Assembly (NCBI GenBank): GCA_016801845.1
Contig: CM028910.1
Location: forward strand, 14,166,629 to 14,230,628
Length of the DNA: 64,000 nt
Reading direction: 5' to 3'
DNA from: Polydactylus sextarius
Lineage: Eukaryota > Chordata > Actinopteri > Polynemidae
Shown in pieces: positions 36,871 to 50,592 of this stretch (its first letter is position 1; each line of letters begins with the position of its first letter). The translations under genes and the position numbers were made by a program. The notes below the pieces were generated by a model that saw only the letters and a program-made list of their open reading frames with translations, was not told the DNA's origin and did no database searches.

Positions 36871-38924
36871 GTGTGAAAATTGGAAAAGGGGATGAAGTGG
36901 TGTGGGTGGGGGCTAACAAGAGGGTTAAGGGAGGGGGGAAAGAGCGGGGCATTTTTTCGGTATCAATAGTCAGGACAAATCACATTATAGAACAGCACAA
37001 GAAAGGCTACATGCCAAGGGGTGCCACGGTGGCGTGGCATGCTTTGTGATCTTTGTTGTCTGTCTGTGTATCTGTACACAAAATACATCTCCCATGGCAT
37101 TTTTTGGCAGTCACACGCAAATACAAATAGACAGCTGCACTTCCTCCTGATTTCTTTCCAACACAAATAGTCACAACCCTACGTTAACACACACAGAGAC
37201 AGAGGGAGAGAGAGAGGGGCATCTGTTTTTAACAGAGCTACAGAGCTTTCAAGATATATAAATACAGTAATATATATAGAATATTTTACACACAATAACA
37301 CAGGTTAATTACTGACCCTGTGTGAATTTATATAGCGTTCCTCATTTACCATAGTTCATATGTCAGTAGTTATAATTTCCAATTTAGCAATATTAGTTAA
37401 GGCCTTTAGGTTTTCCGTGCTTTTCATTTTAGCCATAAATGTAAGCTCAGCACAACTGTACACAGGTGTGCTTAATATATTTGTGATTTTTTTTTTTTTT
37501 TTTGACCAAATATGCAATGATATCCCTGCTCTGTGTGGTACTATCTCAAAATGGGGCTAGAGCAGCAATACTATATGGTTGTAAGTGAAAAAATATCTTA
37601 TTATCAGGTGCAGTTAGGGCAGGCTTCAAAAAATTGTAAATCAAATCAGTTGCTCTCTCCTTTTAAAAGCAGTGCACTCCCAGACATGATGGGTACATAA
37701 TGGGCTGGAAGGAGAGTCCAGTCTGGCTTAGCCCAAGAAAAGACTGATGGATTTGTCTGGGAGATTCTGACTTCAGGAGCACGTACTTCACCTCCTCAAA
37801 TATAATGTGAATAAACTGCAATCCAACTAGGTTTTCCATTACTGGTGGATTTAGACAACAGCTGACACGTAAGACAGTAAAAGTGTTGGATTTAATTAAT
37901 AATATTTGAATAATGAGAGCAAAGTAACAGTCTGTAGAAGCTGTTTTTACAATTGCGTACAGAGCCTTCTGATTCATTTCTAAACATACTATAAATATTT
38001 TTCTGTTAGTTTTTATCATATCTGCTGCTGTGGCATGTGTGGTAATGTGGTTGGTCTGTCCTGCTTAGCAGTACAGTTTATGAATTTGACTTTGGGCTTG
38101 AGCTTGTTTGGCTGTGACATCGGTGCAAATATAGCAAAAAATATTCCATAAACCATCTGCCTCAGGCAGAGTGATATGATTGAAAATACTATAAAAGGGC
38201 TAAGGAAGATCTTTAAAGAGACAAAACCATGAAGTAATAATGAATATGACATTGAGGATGTTTTCTATAATGATACTGACTGGGGACTGTTGGGAGACTA
38301 GCCCTGAAAAAGCTGTATAGAATCTCTTTATTTTTTTAATGAGTCTGTTAAGTACTTTATTTATCCTGTTACGAATTACATCACTTTGTGTGCAAACGTT
38401 CTATTAAAATAAAGTTATTAATATTATTAAATGTGTGTGTGTGTGTATGAGAATAAATTCCTACTTGCACTTACACATGTTGTTAAGTGCCTTTGCACAA
38501 ATGAAGGCAACTAAAAACCACCCCACCCCCCTACCTAACACTCTAGTATTAAACATCACTCCTTAACCAGCTCATTGACCCCTCAGAGCTCTGCTGAGCT
38601 GTTCGCTGCTAAGATCACTCGGTCTCCCTCCGGGCACGTTGGCCCTATGCACTACTAATGAGAAGAATTCACTCATTTGACTTGAGATCCACATGGGTGA
38701 AGGACAGAGGTGAAGGGGCTCAAAAGAAGAAAGTAATGGAGGGAGAAAGGGATAAAAATGGAATGAATAATGGCAAAAAAAGGGGGGGAGATTAAGAAAA
38801 AGATGGGGGTGCAATGAGAGAGGAGGGTTGTCTGGAAACAAATAATGAGAGGAAGGAAAAAGAGGGGAGAGAGGACTGGGAGAAGAGCAGTGAGCTGGGT
38901 GAGACGCTGAGCAGTGGTTGAATT

Positions 38925-38995
38925 AGGGAGGTGATTATAGCACTAATTACAGACTGAGTCGCTTCATTGATAAGGTCCCAGCCCACACCTGACAA
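38925..38995. promoter_or_regulatory. Candidate conserved noncoding element
   Basis: Contains GTGATTATAGCACTAATTAC, then ACTGAGTCGC and TTCATTGATAAGG. The dense homeodomain-like cores are the only evidence. Confidence 0.22.
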
Positions 38996-40744
38996 CGCTT
39001 ACTGCCCTGTTCTCACTAATGCTGGAAATTCTCAAATGCACACACATACAAAAAACGGTGGGAGTGGTGAGAATTCATCAAGGAATCCATAAAAGATGCT
39101 TTAATGAGTGTAAACCTTCTTCTTGTTTCTGCTGTCCTTGTTTAATCAGCATACAGCTTCAGACCTCAGCAATGAAATACAAGTCACATATTTTACATTT
39201 AAAATAAAAAGGAGATTATACAGTGCATGGCATAACTGCTATAATGATAAATTGTTGTTTAAGCTTTGATAATTTGTTATTAGACTAACTGTGAGGTTCA
39301 AACAGGACTATTTTGATTTACAAAGGGACAGCGTGTGCATTTTGATTATGAGGTGTAAATAAAATCTGAATAGAGTCTAGACAGGAAATGCAAGCCACAT
39401 AGTTTTTACGCCCTGTATCACTGTCAGCACTAATTCTGTCTGACTCTCCACTTGTATGTTTTGAACTGGTCATTAACATACTAAAGTGTTTTTGTGGCTA
39501 TGTTTGGATTGATTTCTATCATTTGATTTCATGTAAAGTAGCTGAGCCTATCCTAGGGTTGTGGCTGTGTCCTTGACCAGGGTGGTCCATGACAAGCAGA
39601 CTGAATACACTGTACAGCATCTCTACAAGGTTTCTATTTCTACCAATTCTATCACATAATATCCTATTTGAAGAGGGCAAATTTGAATGCTGTTCATGGT
39701 CCCTATTACCAAATGTCCTCATCTAAGAGAGTGCACTCAGCATTGCGAATCAACCTGAAAGGGATTGAATTGTTGGGCGCCACTGTGTTTTATGCTGCCA
39801 GTAAATATATCTATCTTGTTCATAACAATTTGCGGGTCTGTGTTTTGTAATCATAAAAAGGATAAGTTTGGGGGGAGATATGAGAGCCGTGCTTTTGAGA
39901 TTGCTGTGTACAGCAGGAACCATCTGTGTGGAGCACACAGCTGCCCGCCTCATCAGAATACCTAATATTCCAGTGGAGGGGCTCTAAGTACCTGGCAAAC
40001 CCAAGTAGATAGATAACAAAGAGCCTATTAAATAACAGACAAAGTGGCCTGTGACGGTAGGGGTGGGGGATGTGGAAGCGTGTGGTGGGAATTAGTCTTT
40101 TAGCTCCACATGCACTCGGAGATGAGATAGCCCCGAGTTCTAATTAAAATTCTCATTCCCATCTAAGGTGGTAATTTTGATCTGAGGAAGAGTGGAAAGT
40201 TTGATGTCTTGCAAACAGCCTGCTTCTTTCCTCCCTCTTTCTCTAACTCTCTCACACACACGCTCTCTCTCCCTGTATTTTTCTTTCAATCATGATCAAA
40301 ATCAATGTTATCTGTCCAACCTGGTAACTCTACTTTGCCCTTGATGGCCCGGAAAGTCATGTTGGAAACATCGCTGAAGGAAATACAAAAACATACAATC
40401 ACATACATGTGATTTGATTTTTTTTTTTTTAAAAAAAGGGGAAAAAAGAAAATCATGTCCTCTGTTTGGAAATTACATAAACAGAAAAGAGGGAAAATAG
40501 GATATTGCATTGTGTTGTAGATTATTCTACTTTTGTTCTATAATATTACAAAACATAAATGTCTACCCCTTGAAATTCACTTTTTTTTTTTTGAGAAAAC
40601 ATCTTTTTATACCATTCCAAGTGGTCCTAGTAACTTCTACTATGTTTGAGAGCATTAAACTATAAATTGCATTAAACTGATGAAGTTGCTCTCTAGTCAG
40701 TTTCTTGTAAGTCCTGACTAAAACCAAAGAGCTCAGCAAGGACT

Positions 40745-41110
40745 TCAATTTGCACAACATGGCTGCTCACAAGCAGAAAGGCTACAAAGCCAGTAAAAAG
40801 GTTTTTGAAGTGCCAGTGGCTACAGTTCAAAGCATTATAGGTATGAGGAGTTCCATGCTGTGAAAAATCCAAGGATCACCATCTCCAGGCAGACACTTCA
40901 CAAGACTGACCTCCATGGACATGAACTAAGAAAGACAAAAACTCACCTAGCCTTTGCAAAAGCTCACCTGCTCAACAATCCTGTAGTTGGATGAGATAGA
41001 AATGGATTTGTTTGGACAAAGTGACGCGACTTCCATTTGGCAGAAGAAAAAGAGAAGTATTTGACCCCAAGAACACCATCACTTGAGCGGGAATGTGATA
41101 TTTTTGGTCA
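40745..41110 (+). pseudogene. Tc1-like transposase remnant
   Basis: Broken plus-strand reading frames match Tc1-type transposase in order. KGYKASKKVFEVPVATVQSI resembles the N-terminal helix-turn-helix, NPRITISRQTLHKTDLHG and LAFAKAHL the linker, and MDLFGQSDATSIWQKKKR the region after the first catalytic Asp. FDPKNTIT follows in another frame. There are stops and shifts between them, and much of the usual length of about 340 residues is missing. The inverted terminal repeats of the element were not found. Confidence 0.75.
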
Positions 41111-41299
41111 GACGCATCATTGATACATTTTTATTTTGAGGCCAAGGAAAGCAATTGTACTTTTGACCAACAAAAACTTTCTGTCTGAAGTCAACAACGC
41201 AGTATTTCAGTGTTATTTTAATGGCACGTCATAAAGGTAGTGTGCCCTTAAAGTATCACAGGGACACACACAGCGGTCCCTGTGTGTGTTATTTTGTAG

Positions 41300-41412
41300 C
41301 AGCCTAGTGTCATTTGCGCACGATTCAACGACAGTAAACATTTCACAGCGGTGCATAATGGCACTGCGCTCTGTTGCGGTGAATCTCATATCGGAGGCTC
41401 CAGATTTATCAG
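41300..41412 (+). other. Possible plus-strand first exon (uncertain)
   Basis: A locally CpG-containing segment holds an ATG at 41359 that opens MALRSVAVNLISEAPDLS and is followed at once by a GTGAGT donor. I recognise no protein family. It could be a short antisense or noncoding transcript, or chance. The left limit is arbitrary. Confidence 0.2.
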
Positions 41413-42863
41413 TGAGTATCTTGCGGTATGTGTCCTGCACACGGACTGCTGCTGTGCGTCCCTGTGTGTATAACACAGCTACTGCTGTGAGCCGTGTGCA
41501 GGCCCTGTCTGTGTGACACCGGGACTGCTGAGTCCTCTGCAGACAAGCATTCCCTCTTACTACCTGGCAAATCTGACACTATACCAGCAGTCTGCCAAGG
41601 CACAAGCACCCCTGGCTTTTAAAGGAAATGGGAGATGGCACTGCCATTGGTTTATTGTATACACCCTAATTATGTGCCTGATGCTGTTACTGTTCCTCCA
41701 CCATTAAAATAGCAAAAGTGAATTTGGACATAAGTGTTAAGTCCATCTTGACTGCTATTTTTAATGAACGTAAAATGCACAGTGAGGGTGTGTTTTAATA
41801 CCACATGTAAATAAGTTACATTAGATGTCCACACAATCCCAATATGTGTGTTAATTGCAGATGTAAACAGAAGAACATTATTGACAGACCGTTTCACAGA
41901 CAGAGGTACCGAAAAGAGTGAAGCCATAATTACATACATGCTTCCAAATTGCAGCTTGTTTTGTCAGTCATGTTTACTGTAGTGCATTAAATTTTTCACT
42001 CACTCTCTAAACTCTCTCTCTTGCTTTTCCCCTTTTCTCTGTCCTTTTTTCCAGCTCATTACTTCTAAACAATTATATTTTGGTAGAAAGCCTCTCAGTC
42101 GCAGCCTGCTGCTGACTAAAATGAAAACACTCAGTGCAGAAGCAAGACGATGGATCACAGTGTCAACGCCAAAGTTATCATCACCTTGCTTGATTTATAT
42201 TTCTTCAGTGCTATTTTTTTGGTGCACTTTGCAAACACACGCAGACACACACACACACACACGGACACAGAAAGTTTTCTCAGATGGGCAGGCTGCCTGG
42301 GGTGGTATTAGGGGGCTAACTGAATGGCCATCATTCTGATAGAGCGCCTTCATTGAGGCTGTAAAATTAAACAGCCAATTTCACCTGGTAATTGGATAGT
42401 GAAATATTCGTGGTCAAACTCCCTGCCGCGAGACAGTAGCATAATGCAGTGAACAGAGTGAAAACATAGGACAGAACATCACATTTAACTGTCACAATGG
42501 TGTAAAACCGACAACTTTCTATGACACTATATCAAGTCTATATCCACTTTCAGAACGACTTTCAAAATACATTTCCTCATTGCTGTTGCAGAGCAGGAGT
42601 TCACCTGAATCAGCTACAGTCATTTAAAATATGGTTTGAACTGAGGGCGGTGTTGATATGCACAGTAGCACGTTTTTCAGTTAGTCTCTCCCAGGCCGCA
42701 AAAGCAGAAGCTTTAATTGCCATAAATACACACTAATTAACAGGCTGGAGTTCCTGTGATGTTTTTCACCCTGCCCACACATTAATGCAAAAATAGCATT
42801 TACAGTAGAGTGTAATATTTGTTAATTACCAGAGTTTGAGATAGGGAATAAGGGGGCTATACA

Positions 42864-42876
42864 CCAGCAGATGGCA
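42864..42876 (+). promoter_or_regulatory. CTCF-like motif
   Basis: CCAGCAGATGGCA fits the CTCF core CCASYAGRKGGCR at every position by eye. Occupancy is not shown. Confidence 0.4.
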
Positions 42877-45800
42877 ATACCTCAGGGGTTAAGCTTCCTC
42901 TCTCACCATGCTGTGTTTGCCAATATAAGCTCCAGATACGCCACGTGGTGTGAACTCCGCGTCGAAGAATGAGCGCCTAGGATCAAACACTCAAATGAGC
43001 CGTGATGATGGGCCCGGCGATACATGCTGCTGTCTCTGAGCCCCGGCCACAGAGGGTTTCCTCCATCGACCCATTCTTTTCTAGACTTACTTTCCTCGCT
43101 TGTAACCTCAGGCTTTACTGTTTGAACTTAACTTCAGAAGATGAAGTCTTATGTTTTTTTGGATTAGAATTTTCAGCAACCCACATGCTGCTGATTAATT
43201 TGTACGTTTTATCATTAACCATATTGTGGTTTAATGTTTATAGAACTGGTCATTTGCTCAAACACCTTCCTTCTTATGCCTGACTGAATTATGTGTCAGG
43301 TAGTGTGACCATAATGTCTGTTCTTATGGATAAGGATGAGCTGGATGGTTGTATATGAGACCATTGTTCGTAGACCATTGGTTTCTTTCCACAATTGCTG
43401 TACTTAAGGTACTTACTTTTTATGTCTAAACTCAACTAAACCTTGACCATAATGGTTGCAGATCAGGGGACTTTCATATTGCATTGGATTGGAGAATAGA
43501 CCTGTTCGTATATGGAGCATATATGGAAAACTATACTTCAGTTCTGCCTGCTGACCAATAACGTCCATATCCATGCAAATGTTCAGCATCACAACTGTAC
43601 TCTGCTGATAAACACGTCAATGTCATTTGCTATCCCAACTCCCTTCAGCAACTGAACCAATTTCTTTAGTAGGAAGAGGTTTTTAGGTTTGATATTATCT
43701 AAATTCATGCATGTGTCTGTTATAAGACAATTAGCACTCTTGACAAGATTCTTGTTCCTCACTGTATAATCAGTTGTTTAAATGCTCAGTTCTTTGATGT
43801 AAGTGCCTGAATGAATTATTATGCCGCCTTAAGTAACACTCACTAGGCTATTTTTTTTTTTTACAAGCAAAGTTAGACAAATGCAGATGGTTTATCTTTG
43901 GGTATCACAGACCTTGTTCAGCACACACAAAAACAAACACGCAGTAAACACTAAGCACTATGGGAAAATTACCAGCCAATAACAATTGAAGCTGTTTAAC
44001 TTGTGCATCAATAGTCTAGTCAGTCAGCCAGCCAGCCGAGCAGTCAGTGTCAGGGATAAGACAAGGCCATAATCCAATTCTGGGTTTTACATGGCGTCAT
44101 GCCTTTACCTTTGACAGCGTGATTGATGTGTATGTAAATGTGTTTTGAGGAGGCATGTGAGCAGCTAGTTAAAGCAGACATTTAGAGCTACCCTGTCAAA
44201 GACAAATAGATGGAAGGAGGAAGAGGAAAAGAAAGAGGTAGGATCCAAAATAAAGACAACCATTGATTCCTGAATGAAAAAAGATGGACACTGAAGGAGC
44301 CCTATACAAGGCGTTATGTACCTCTTGAGCGTCTCTCAGAATTCATAGTGAAGCAGTTTGACAGCTCCACAATAGCATACTATGGGGAATCTCTATCGGA
44401 CACACACCAAGCAGAAAAAGGTTAGTGCCTTTTCAAGTGCCCTCTCTATTGTCCGCTTTCACCCCTGGTCCTTCTTTTCCCTTCACCATTCCTTAAGTCA
44501 ATAGAGAAAAAGCACCGAACATTGAGGTCAAGACACTAAATAGATGGCAGCTTTCTCTCAAGACACTGTCCGTGTGTGTGTGTGTGTCACATGCAGGAAT
44601 GCATGTTTTGAAGGACATGTGTGTGTTGCTGTGAGCGTGGTTGTGCTTGCGTGTGTGCTTTCTCTTTTGATGCTCTCACACGTCCCTGGGAGACTGTCAC
44701 CAGGGCACTAAAGTTTAACAACTTCAGGGGAACAATAGGTGACAGGAACCTCAAATCTGCCCGTCCGTTTCCACAGCAACAACGGAAGGAGGAGGGGGGG
44801 AAAGAGGGAAGAGCGAAGAAGTCTTGTCTCCATCACTCATGTGCACATCCACAGCTATTTGAAGCCATCAGTCATTGTAGTCAAGTCTTTCCTTTGGAAA
44901 TTAGCATGCAGGCACTAGCCTGTGTAACTGGCGCCAGTAATCTGTCTGGATATTGTCAATCTATTATCCTAAACAGGGAGGTGAATGCATTCATTTTCTG
45001 TCCTCCATGATGGACAACTGGGCTGAAGTAAACTTCAACTGATCATACAGACATAATAGATTATTTTGAGCTATGTGACAAAAGTGTGATTCCTGCTGCT
45101 GCTAACTTTTGAAGCAGAATGATACGAGGGAGTCGGCCTCTGATTTAATTAAACTCACACTAAATGAAACTGATGTGATTTGATGAAACTGAAATCGGGC
45201 CATAACAGCAGCAGGTTGTAACAAGATACAGCAACAGAAGAGAGGGACATGACAAACAAGATGAGCTTTTACTTACACTTGTTATAATATATGTATTAAA
45301 AAGTTGCAAAAAATAATGCATGCACAATACATTCACCCTCTGAAAACATTTCTGGGAACTTCAATTACAGATATTGATTCTTTCAGGCCTAATAAACTGT
45401 CTTAATGTGATTAATGAGATTTAGTACGTCCCGTTTTGACATGATTAGAATATCAACTTCACTGTTAAAATTACAAGTATCTGGGTTTCTATATTTGAAT
45501 GACTTTCAGTGCTAGTTTGAGGTAGTTTTTATGTATCATGGCTGCGTATTTGCATGTCTGCCTGTCACTCCACTGACATAACAAACTGAAAGTATATGCA
45601 AGTGTTGCTTACTTACTAAGGCAAACACTGACTGATTTTTTTTTTTAGTAAGATGAGTCTTTTCAAATTTTGTCTTCCAAAAAAGAATTGAAGGCGCAAA
45701 CTTGAAAAGAAAAGGCACACGTATGTGACATGTCTCAAAAGTGTGAGGCAAACAAATGAAGACATTTTTCTTTGAGACTGCTGCTGATTTTCTTTCTCTC

Positions 45801-46281
45801 TCGCTGTCAATAGGAACTCCTGCATGTAAATGCAAAAATGGATTGATGCGAAACAGAATACTCATTTCCCACAAAATGTTTTCACAGCCATCAAATGGCA
45901 TCAAACAACAAAACATAAAAAAATGAGAGAAAGACAGAAGGAGTAATAGAAGTATAACATAAAAAGAGACCCCACATACCATACCTCCTACATGCCCCTT
46001 TGTGTCCCATGGAGCCTGCACCCTGCTCTGCTGTGACTCTGATGAAAAGCAGGCCGCAATCCCTTTCAATTTGGCCAGTGTGCCCCAGTCCTGTTAGAGG
46101 CAATCGACTGGCTGAACAGAGGCACTATATCACAATATGCAGGTGCAGACGAACCCGGCAGAGGAGAGAGGAGAGACATGGCGCCTTAGGAGAGAGAAAG
46201 GGACTCTGGCATCCATCTCTCTCACACTTCGGCTGACGCTCAACCATGGGGGAAAACACACACAAACACATACATACGCAT

Positions 46282-46282
<1 letters not shown>

Positions 46283-46328
<46 letters not shown>
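46283..46328. repeat. (CA)n microsatellite
   Basis: About 23 CA units. Confidence 0.97.
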
Positions 46329-46330
<2 letters not shown>

Positions 46331-48769
46331 CTTGGGTTGGGCAGCAGTGGTAGAGCAAGAAAACGAGAGGTGAGAGAGAACAGAAAAGTGGAGGAAAAAT
46401 GGGACCCGTCACTTCCTTCGTTTTTTTTTCTTCTTCTCAGGTTTGGTAAAAAAAAAAAAAAAAGACAGAATAAAAGAGAAAATGTATTTTGTGCAACTGG
46501 GGAGTGGGACAGTGAAGAAAAGGAAATAAAATAAAAAAAGACCTGCTTGGAATGAGAGCAAGGTGTTTGTTTGTGTGGTGGGTAAATGCCGGTGTAGATG
46601 TGGGGAGGCCAGTGACTTGGCAAGAGCTGTTTGTTATCGGGGGTCTCCAGGCCCCCCAGGCGTGCCGACCTGCTGGACTGAGACAGAGGGGCTGAGCCTG
46701 GGAGAGGCTGCACAGTCAGAGCCTCTGCCCAAGGATGGGTGAAAGGGCCATTAGAGTGGAGAAAGCAGCAAAGACCTGAAGAGGGCTGAAAATACCACAT
46801 GAAGGATCTGGTTTATCCTACAAATATTCACTTTACTAAGATTCCCTACCACTCCCTGTAAAGAGTGTAATTAACCAAGTCATGCCCAAGTGCTCTGAAT
46901 AAGCCATGTAGCTAATATACCATACTAGACCACATAAACCCGGCCTCTTATAGGCATTAGCGAGGACATCAGTGAGTGCTGTACATTGCACTCACTGGCT
47001 CTCACACTCACATAGATGCAGCCTTGAGAGGCTGTGCAGAGGAAACACTGAAGAAATGGAAGCTGAGTGCTCATAGTACAGGCTCGGGTCAAGGATTTGA
47101 TGTTGTGACATCTGATCTGCTTCATTGAGAATTCCTATCGCACACAATTGTCGAGTGATGAGGTCCATAACTGTAGGCAAAGATAATCTGCAGCAAGTCT
47201 GCAGTCTTGTTTAACCATAACCTGCCAGTCATCCTTGGCTTTTGGCTTCAGCTTATCACTTAACATGTTGGTTTGGATCAATCGCCTGTATCTAGGATTC
47301 AAAAATAATCCATCCCTGCAGAAAAACCAAACAAACTACATGCAACATACAAATGAGCTTGCAGTCACACCTCACTGCATGTAAAGATTGTGTCTTCTAC
47401 TATGGTAAACGGTTTCATGAAAAATGTGCTTTTTAAAAGTTAATATATCGTTTTATGTTTTACAAAAACGCGGAAAACAAAGATTTAGAAAAAGAATTGG
47501 TTCTGTGCAGTGAGTAAATACCACAATAACATAAAGGAATATAACATGTCTTGTGGTTAGCTGAATCAAAATAGAAACTGGATTGTCAACACTTAAAAGC
47601 TGTGAAAAGATGAAAATAAAGTATTTCTACCACCTGCTGCTGTGTGATTATCAGCTGATAAAGAGTCATTGTCATACCTGCTGCTTCAAACACCACCTGC
47701 TCTCCATTTTAACTGGTTTCCTTATTCCCACACTATGTAACAAGTGGCACACCAGAGTGGCCAGATGCAACAGTCTAGAGAGGATAGAGAGTCTCTCTAT
47801 CCCGAGGGGTAAACCACAATTAGAGTGATGTAGAGTTATGTCTAAAAACAGAAGATAGGCTGACCTTGCAAACTGATAGTTAGTTTTGTATTGTAGGTAA
47901 CTACTGTTTCTTTTGCCAGTAACATGATGATCTTTTAATACTTTTTGCTCTGAGACTATGAAATGAGACAATGTTGTTGTTTTTCATTGACTAGTTCTCT
48001 ACTGGTTTTATTCACAACACAAACTCAACAACTCAGTTCATTTCCATTTGTTGTTATTTCTTCTCATTCTTGCCGTTTCCCAGTCTCATATCAGAGATCT
48101 ATATTTATAATTATTAAAATTTAATTTAAATGGGCTTTATTGTTCTCCCTTATGTGAAATCATGCCCAGTTTTTGAAAAGGACATGGAAAATTGCTTTGC
48201 CTTTTGTAATTCGTACTGCATTTTTGCACTAAAGAAGAACTGTGGATTATGTTCACCAGCACTGATATCATTGTAGGAAATGGGTCTACAACCATTCACT
48301 CTTCTATTGTACATGTGGACTTCAAAAGTGTGAACCAATTCTTCAATGAAAGGCTTGGTGCATGCAAAACAATGTATATCCTCATGTACACACAGTATGT
48401 ATTTGTACATACACATGGATACAAACATACACACACACACACCTGGAATGAACAGGCCCAAACTTTACTCCTATTCCTCAAGCAACTTTTGACAAGTTCT
48501 CCTCCACATCCTGGAGTTGTATTCAGACGTGCTAGAAGGAAGTGCTGGAGAGCAGTCATGTAGAAAGAGAATGCTGTTACTGGAGTTATTAACAGGCTCC
48601 TGTGTTTCCCTCCTCTCAGCTGAGCTATTCAGAGCATAGCGTCCTCATCTGCCACAAACACATGCCGACAGACAGACGCAGCAGACGGACACACAGCGCA
48701 GCCCCTCTACGCGCTGCGCAGTAATATGTTTTTTGCCCATTTACAACAAATTAAGTTTCCCTCAAAGTG

Positions 48770-48880
48770 AATTTCAAGCTTGGCTGCCTTTGGAGGGCGA
48801 GCAACTCTCTTTTCATTAATTTTCATTCTTTTCTCCTGAATAAATGATCTACTGTACAGCCCGCTCTGCATTACTCCCCT
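48770..48880. promoter_or_regulatory. Candidate conserved noncoding element
   Basis: Non-repetitive block with TTTTCATTAATTTTCATTC and CTGAATAAATGATC, next to GC-balanced sequence. Texture only. Confidence 0.22.
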
Positions 48881-49876
48881 CTGTCTTTTCCTTGCTCTTG
48901 TTTTCTCCCCTCTTTGCCTCCTTGTTCCTGCTTGCTGGTAAATTTGGGCCAGGCAATGGAAAGCAATTACACTGTCAGAAAGGTGTATTCTGATTTATTA
49001 AAAGCCTTGAATGCTATCTGTTTTGTTCCCTCTTTGTGTCCCCCCTGGGGAACTGAGTCCCGACACCCAAATGAGACAGAGTGAGTGCTCCCTGCTCAGT
49101 GCTCCATCCTGAGAGTCATCTATGAAGCCAGCAGAGTAAATATCCATTGGCACGGGAGGACAGATAGACGGCTATAACACAGTGGTGAGGATGGGAATAG
49201 ATTTGCCTCTGAATCCCAAGAGGTGGGAGACACGAAAAGACAAACAGAGGTTGTATGAGAGAGAGCTGCGTCTGTCTGGGCTCAGTTTCAGATGATATTC
49301 TTCTTCCTCTTTAATTTCGAAAACAAGATTGTCATGTATCCAATGACCACAGAAATGCAGTGCACAGTATTGTATGCCCACAGACACCAACCATTTGAGA
49401 TAACTTTTCATTACCTTAATTTGTATTCATTCATAGAGAGGAGTGATGAGCAAACGTGAGAAAAGGCGGGAGGGAATAGGGACAGAAAGAGACAGAGTGC
49501 TAAGCCATTAAGGTGTGAATAAGTTCCAATTTACAAAATAAATATTATCCCTGTCTGAGTAACCCAAAATCTTTTGTGCCAACATCATAATAAGGATCAA
49601 CAAGGGGTCAGCGCTGCATGAACATCACACCATCACTTTCCCAAAGACTCATCTGTTTATTGTCCATATTTTCCTTTACACACAGTTGATCTGCACTGTG
49701 CAAAATTATAAAGTCAAACACACAACTTCGATCGACACCTGATCGTCACTCCCTCCCTTTCATAGTAATCTACGCATTAACAATTGTGCTTAATGCACTC
49801 CCCACCTCCTCGTCTCATTCTCACCAGCTCTACCTCATTACTGCAGCCCTGATCGCCACATAGATGGGAGAGATGG

Positions 49877-49929
49877 GTGTGTGTGTGTGTGTGTGTGCGT
49901 GTGTGTGTGTGTGTGTGTGGGGGGGGGGG
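49877..49929. repeat. (GT)n followed by poly(G)
   Basis: GT units with one C interruption run into 11 G bases, the mirror form of the poly(C)/(AC)n tract at 29.9 kb. Confidence 0.95.
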
Positions 49930-50592
49930 TAATAAAGCATCAAGTATCCCAAGGGAAGCATTGGTTAGAGATAAGAGGCGATACAGCACCATAATGCAAG
50001 GACATAGATCATAAACCTGCTTATCTTCGGCTCCCTCTGGTTCAGACTTCTTGGTCAACTGTCTGAGACAAAGGACAGTCATAGCTCAACCTTTTTCTTA
50101 GATTCCTACATTTGACTACACATACAGCCATGATGATGCTAAGTGTCTCATAGTATAAAGGTCACTTACTAACAAGGCCAAATAATACATAATTTCAGGA
50201 GGCCAAGGAAACAAAATGATAATAAGGAAACTCAAGGTCCCATGAAGTCAACAATAAGCAGAAGAAAAATACACAGGAACTTCATTAGAACTCAGTTGAG
50301 GAAGACAAAATTAGAGTAGAAATTTAATCACCAGCACCTGACACAGCTGTATGTCTTGTCTTTTTCTTTTGCATTTTCATGTTTGTTTGATGTTTAGGCC
50401 ACAGCCAGTGCTTTCATGAACAGTCTGCCACGAAAGAAAAAAGAAAACTTATCTGGAGTTGTTTACCTCTCCATTTGGGTAAAATAAATTTACTTTTTTG
50501 AATGGCACCAGCTTCCGTGACTGGTGAAGTGCTCATGTCTATCCTGAATAAATGACAACAAAGCAGCAAAACTATCTATGTTAGTAGGAATA

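Larger units (their letters stand above)
24723..40560 (-). other. AGBL4 large intron, left part
   Basis: No coding exon recognised. The stretch holds many microsatellites, a poly(C)/(CA)n tract, one fragment of a widespread teleost repeat, one CTCF-like motif and several AT-rich candidate noncoding elements. Confidence 0.7.
40561..50592 (-). other. AGBL4 large intron, middle part
   Basis: Apart from the Tc1-like remnant, a CpG-containing segment at 41.3 kb, microsatellites and one CTCF-like motif, no gene is recognised. Reading frames here are short and without family resemblance. Confidence 0.7.

Noticed and set aside
45536..46800. Minus-strand frames of 177 and 186 codons
   Set aside because: The translations are simple-repeat products (for example long Cys-Val runs from GT repeats) and low-complexity hydrophobic sequence without family resemblance.
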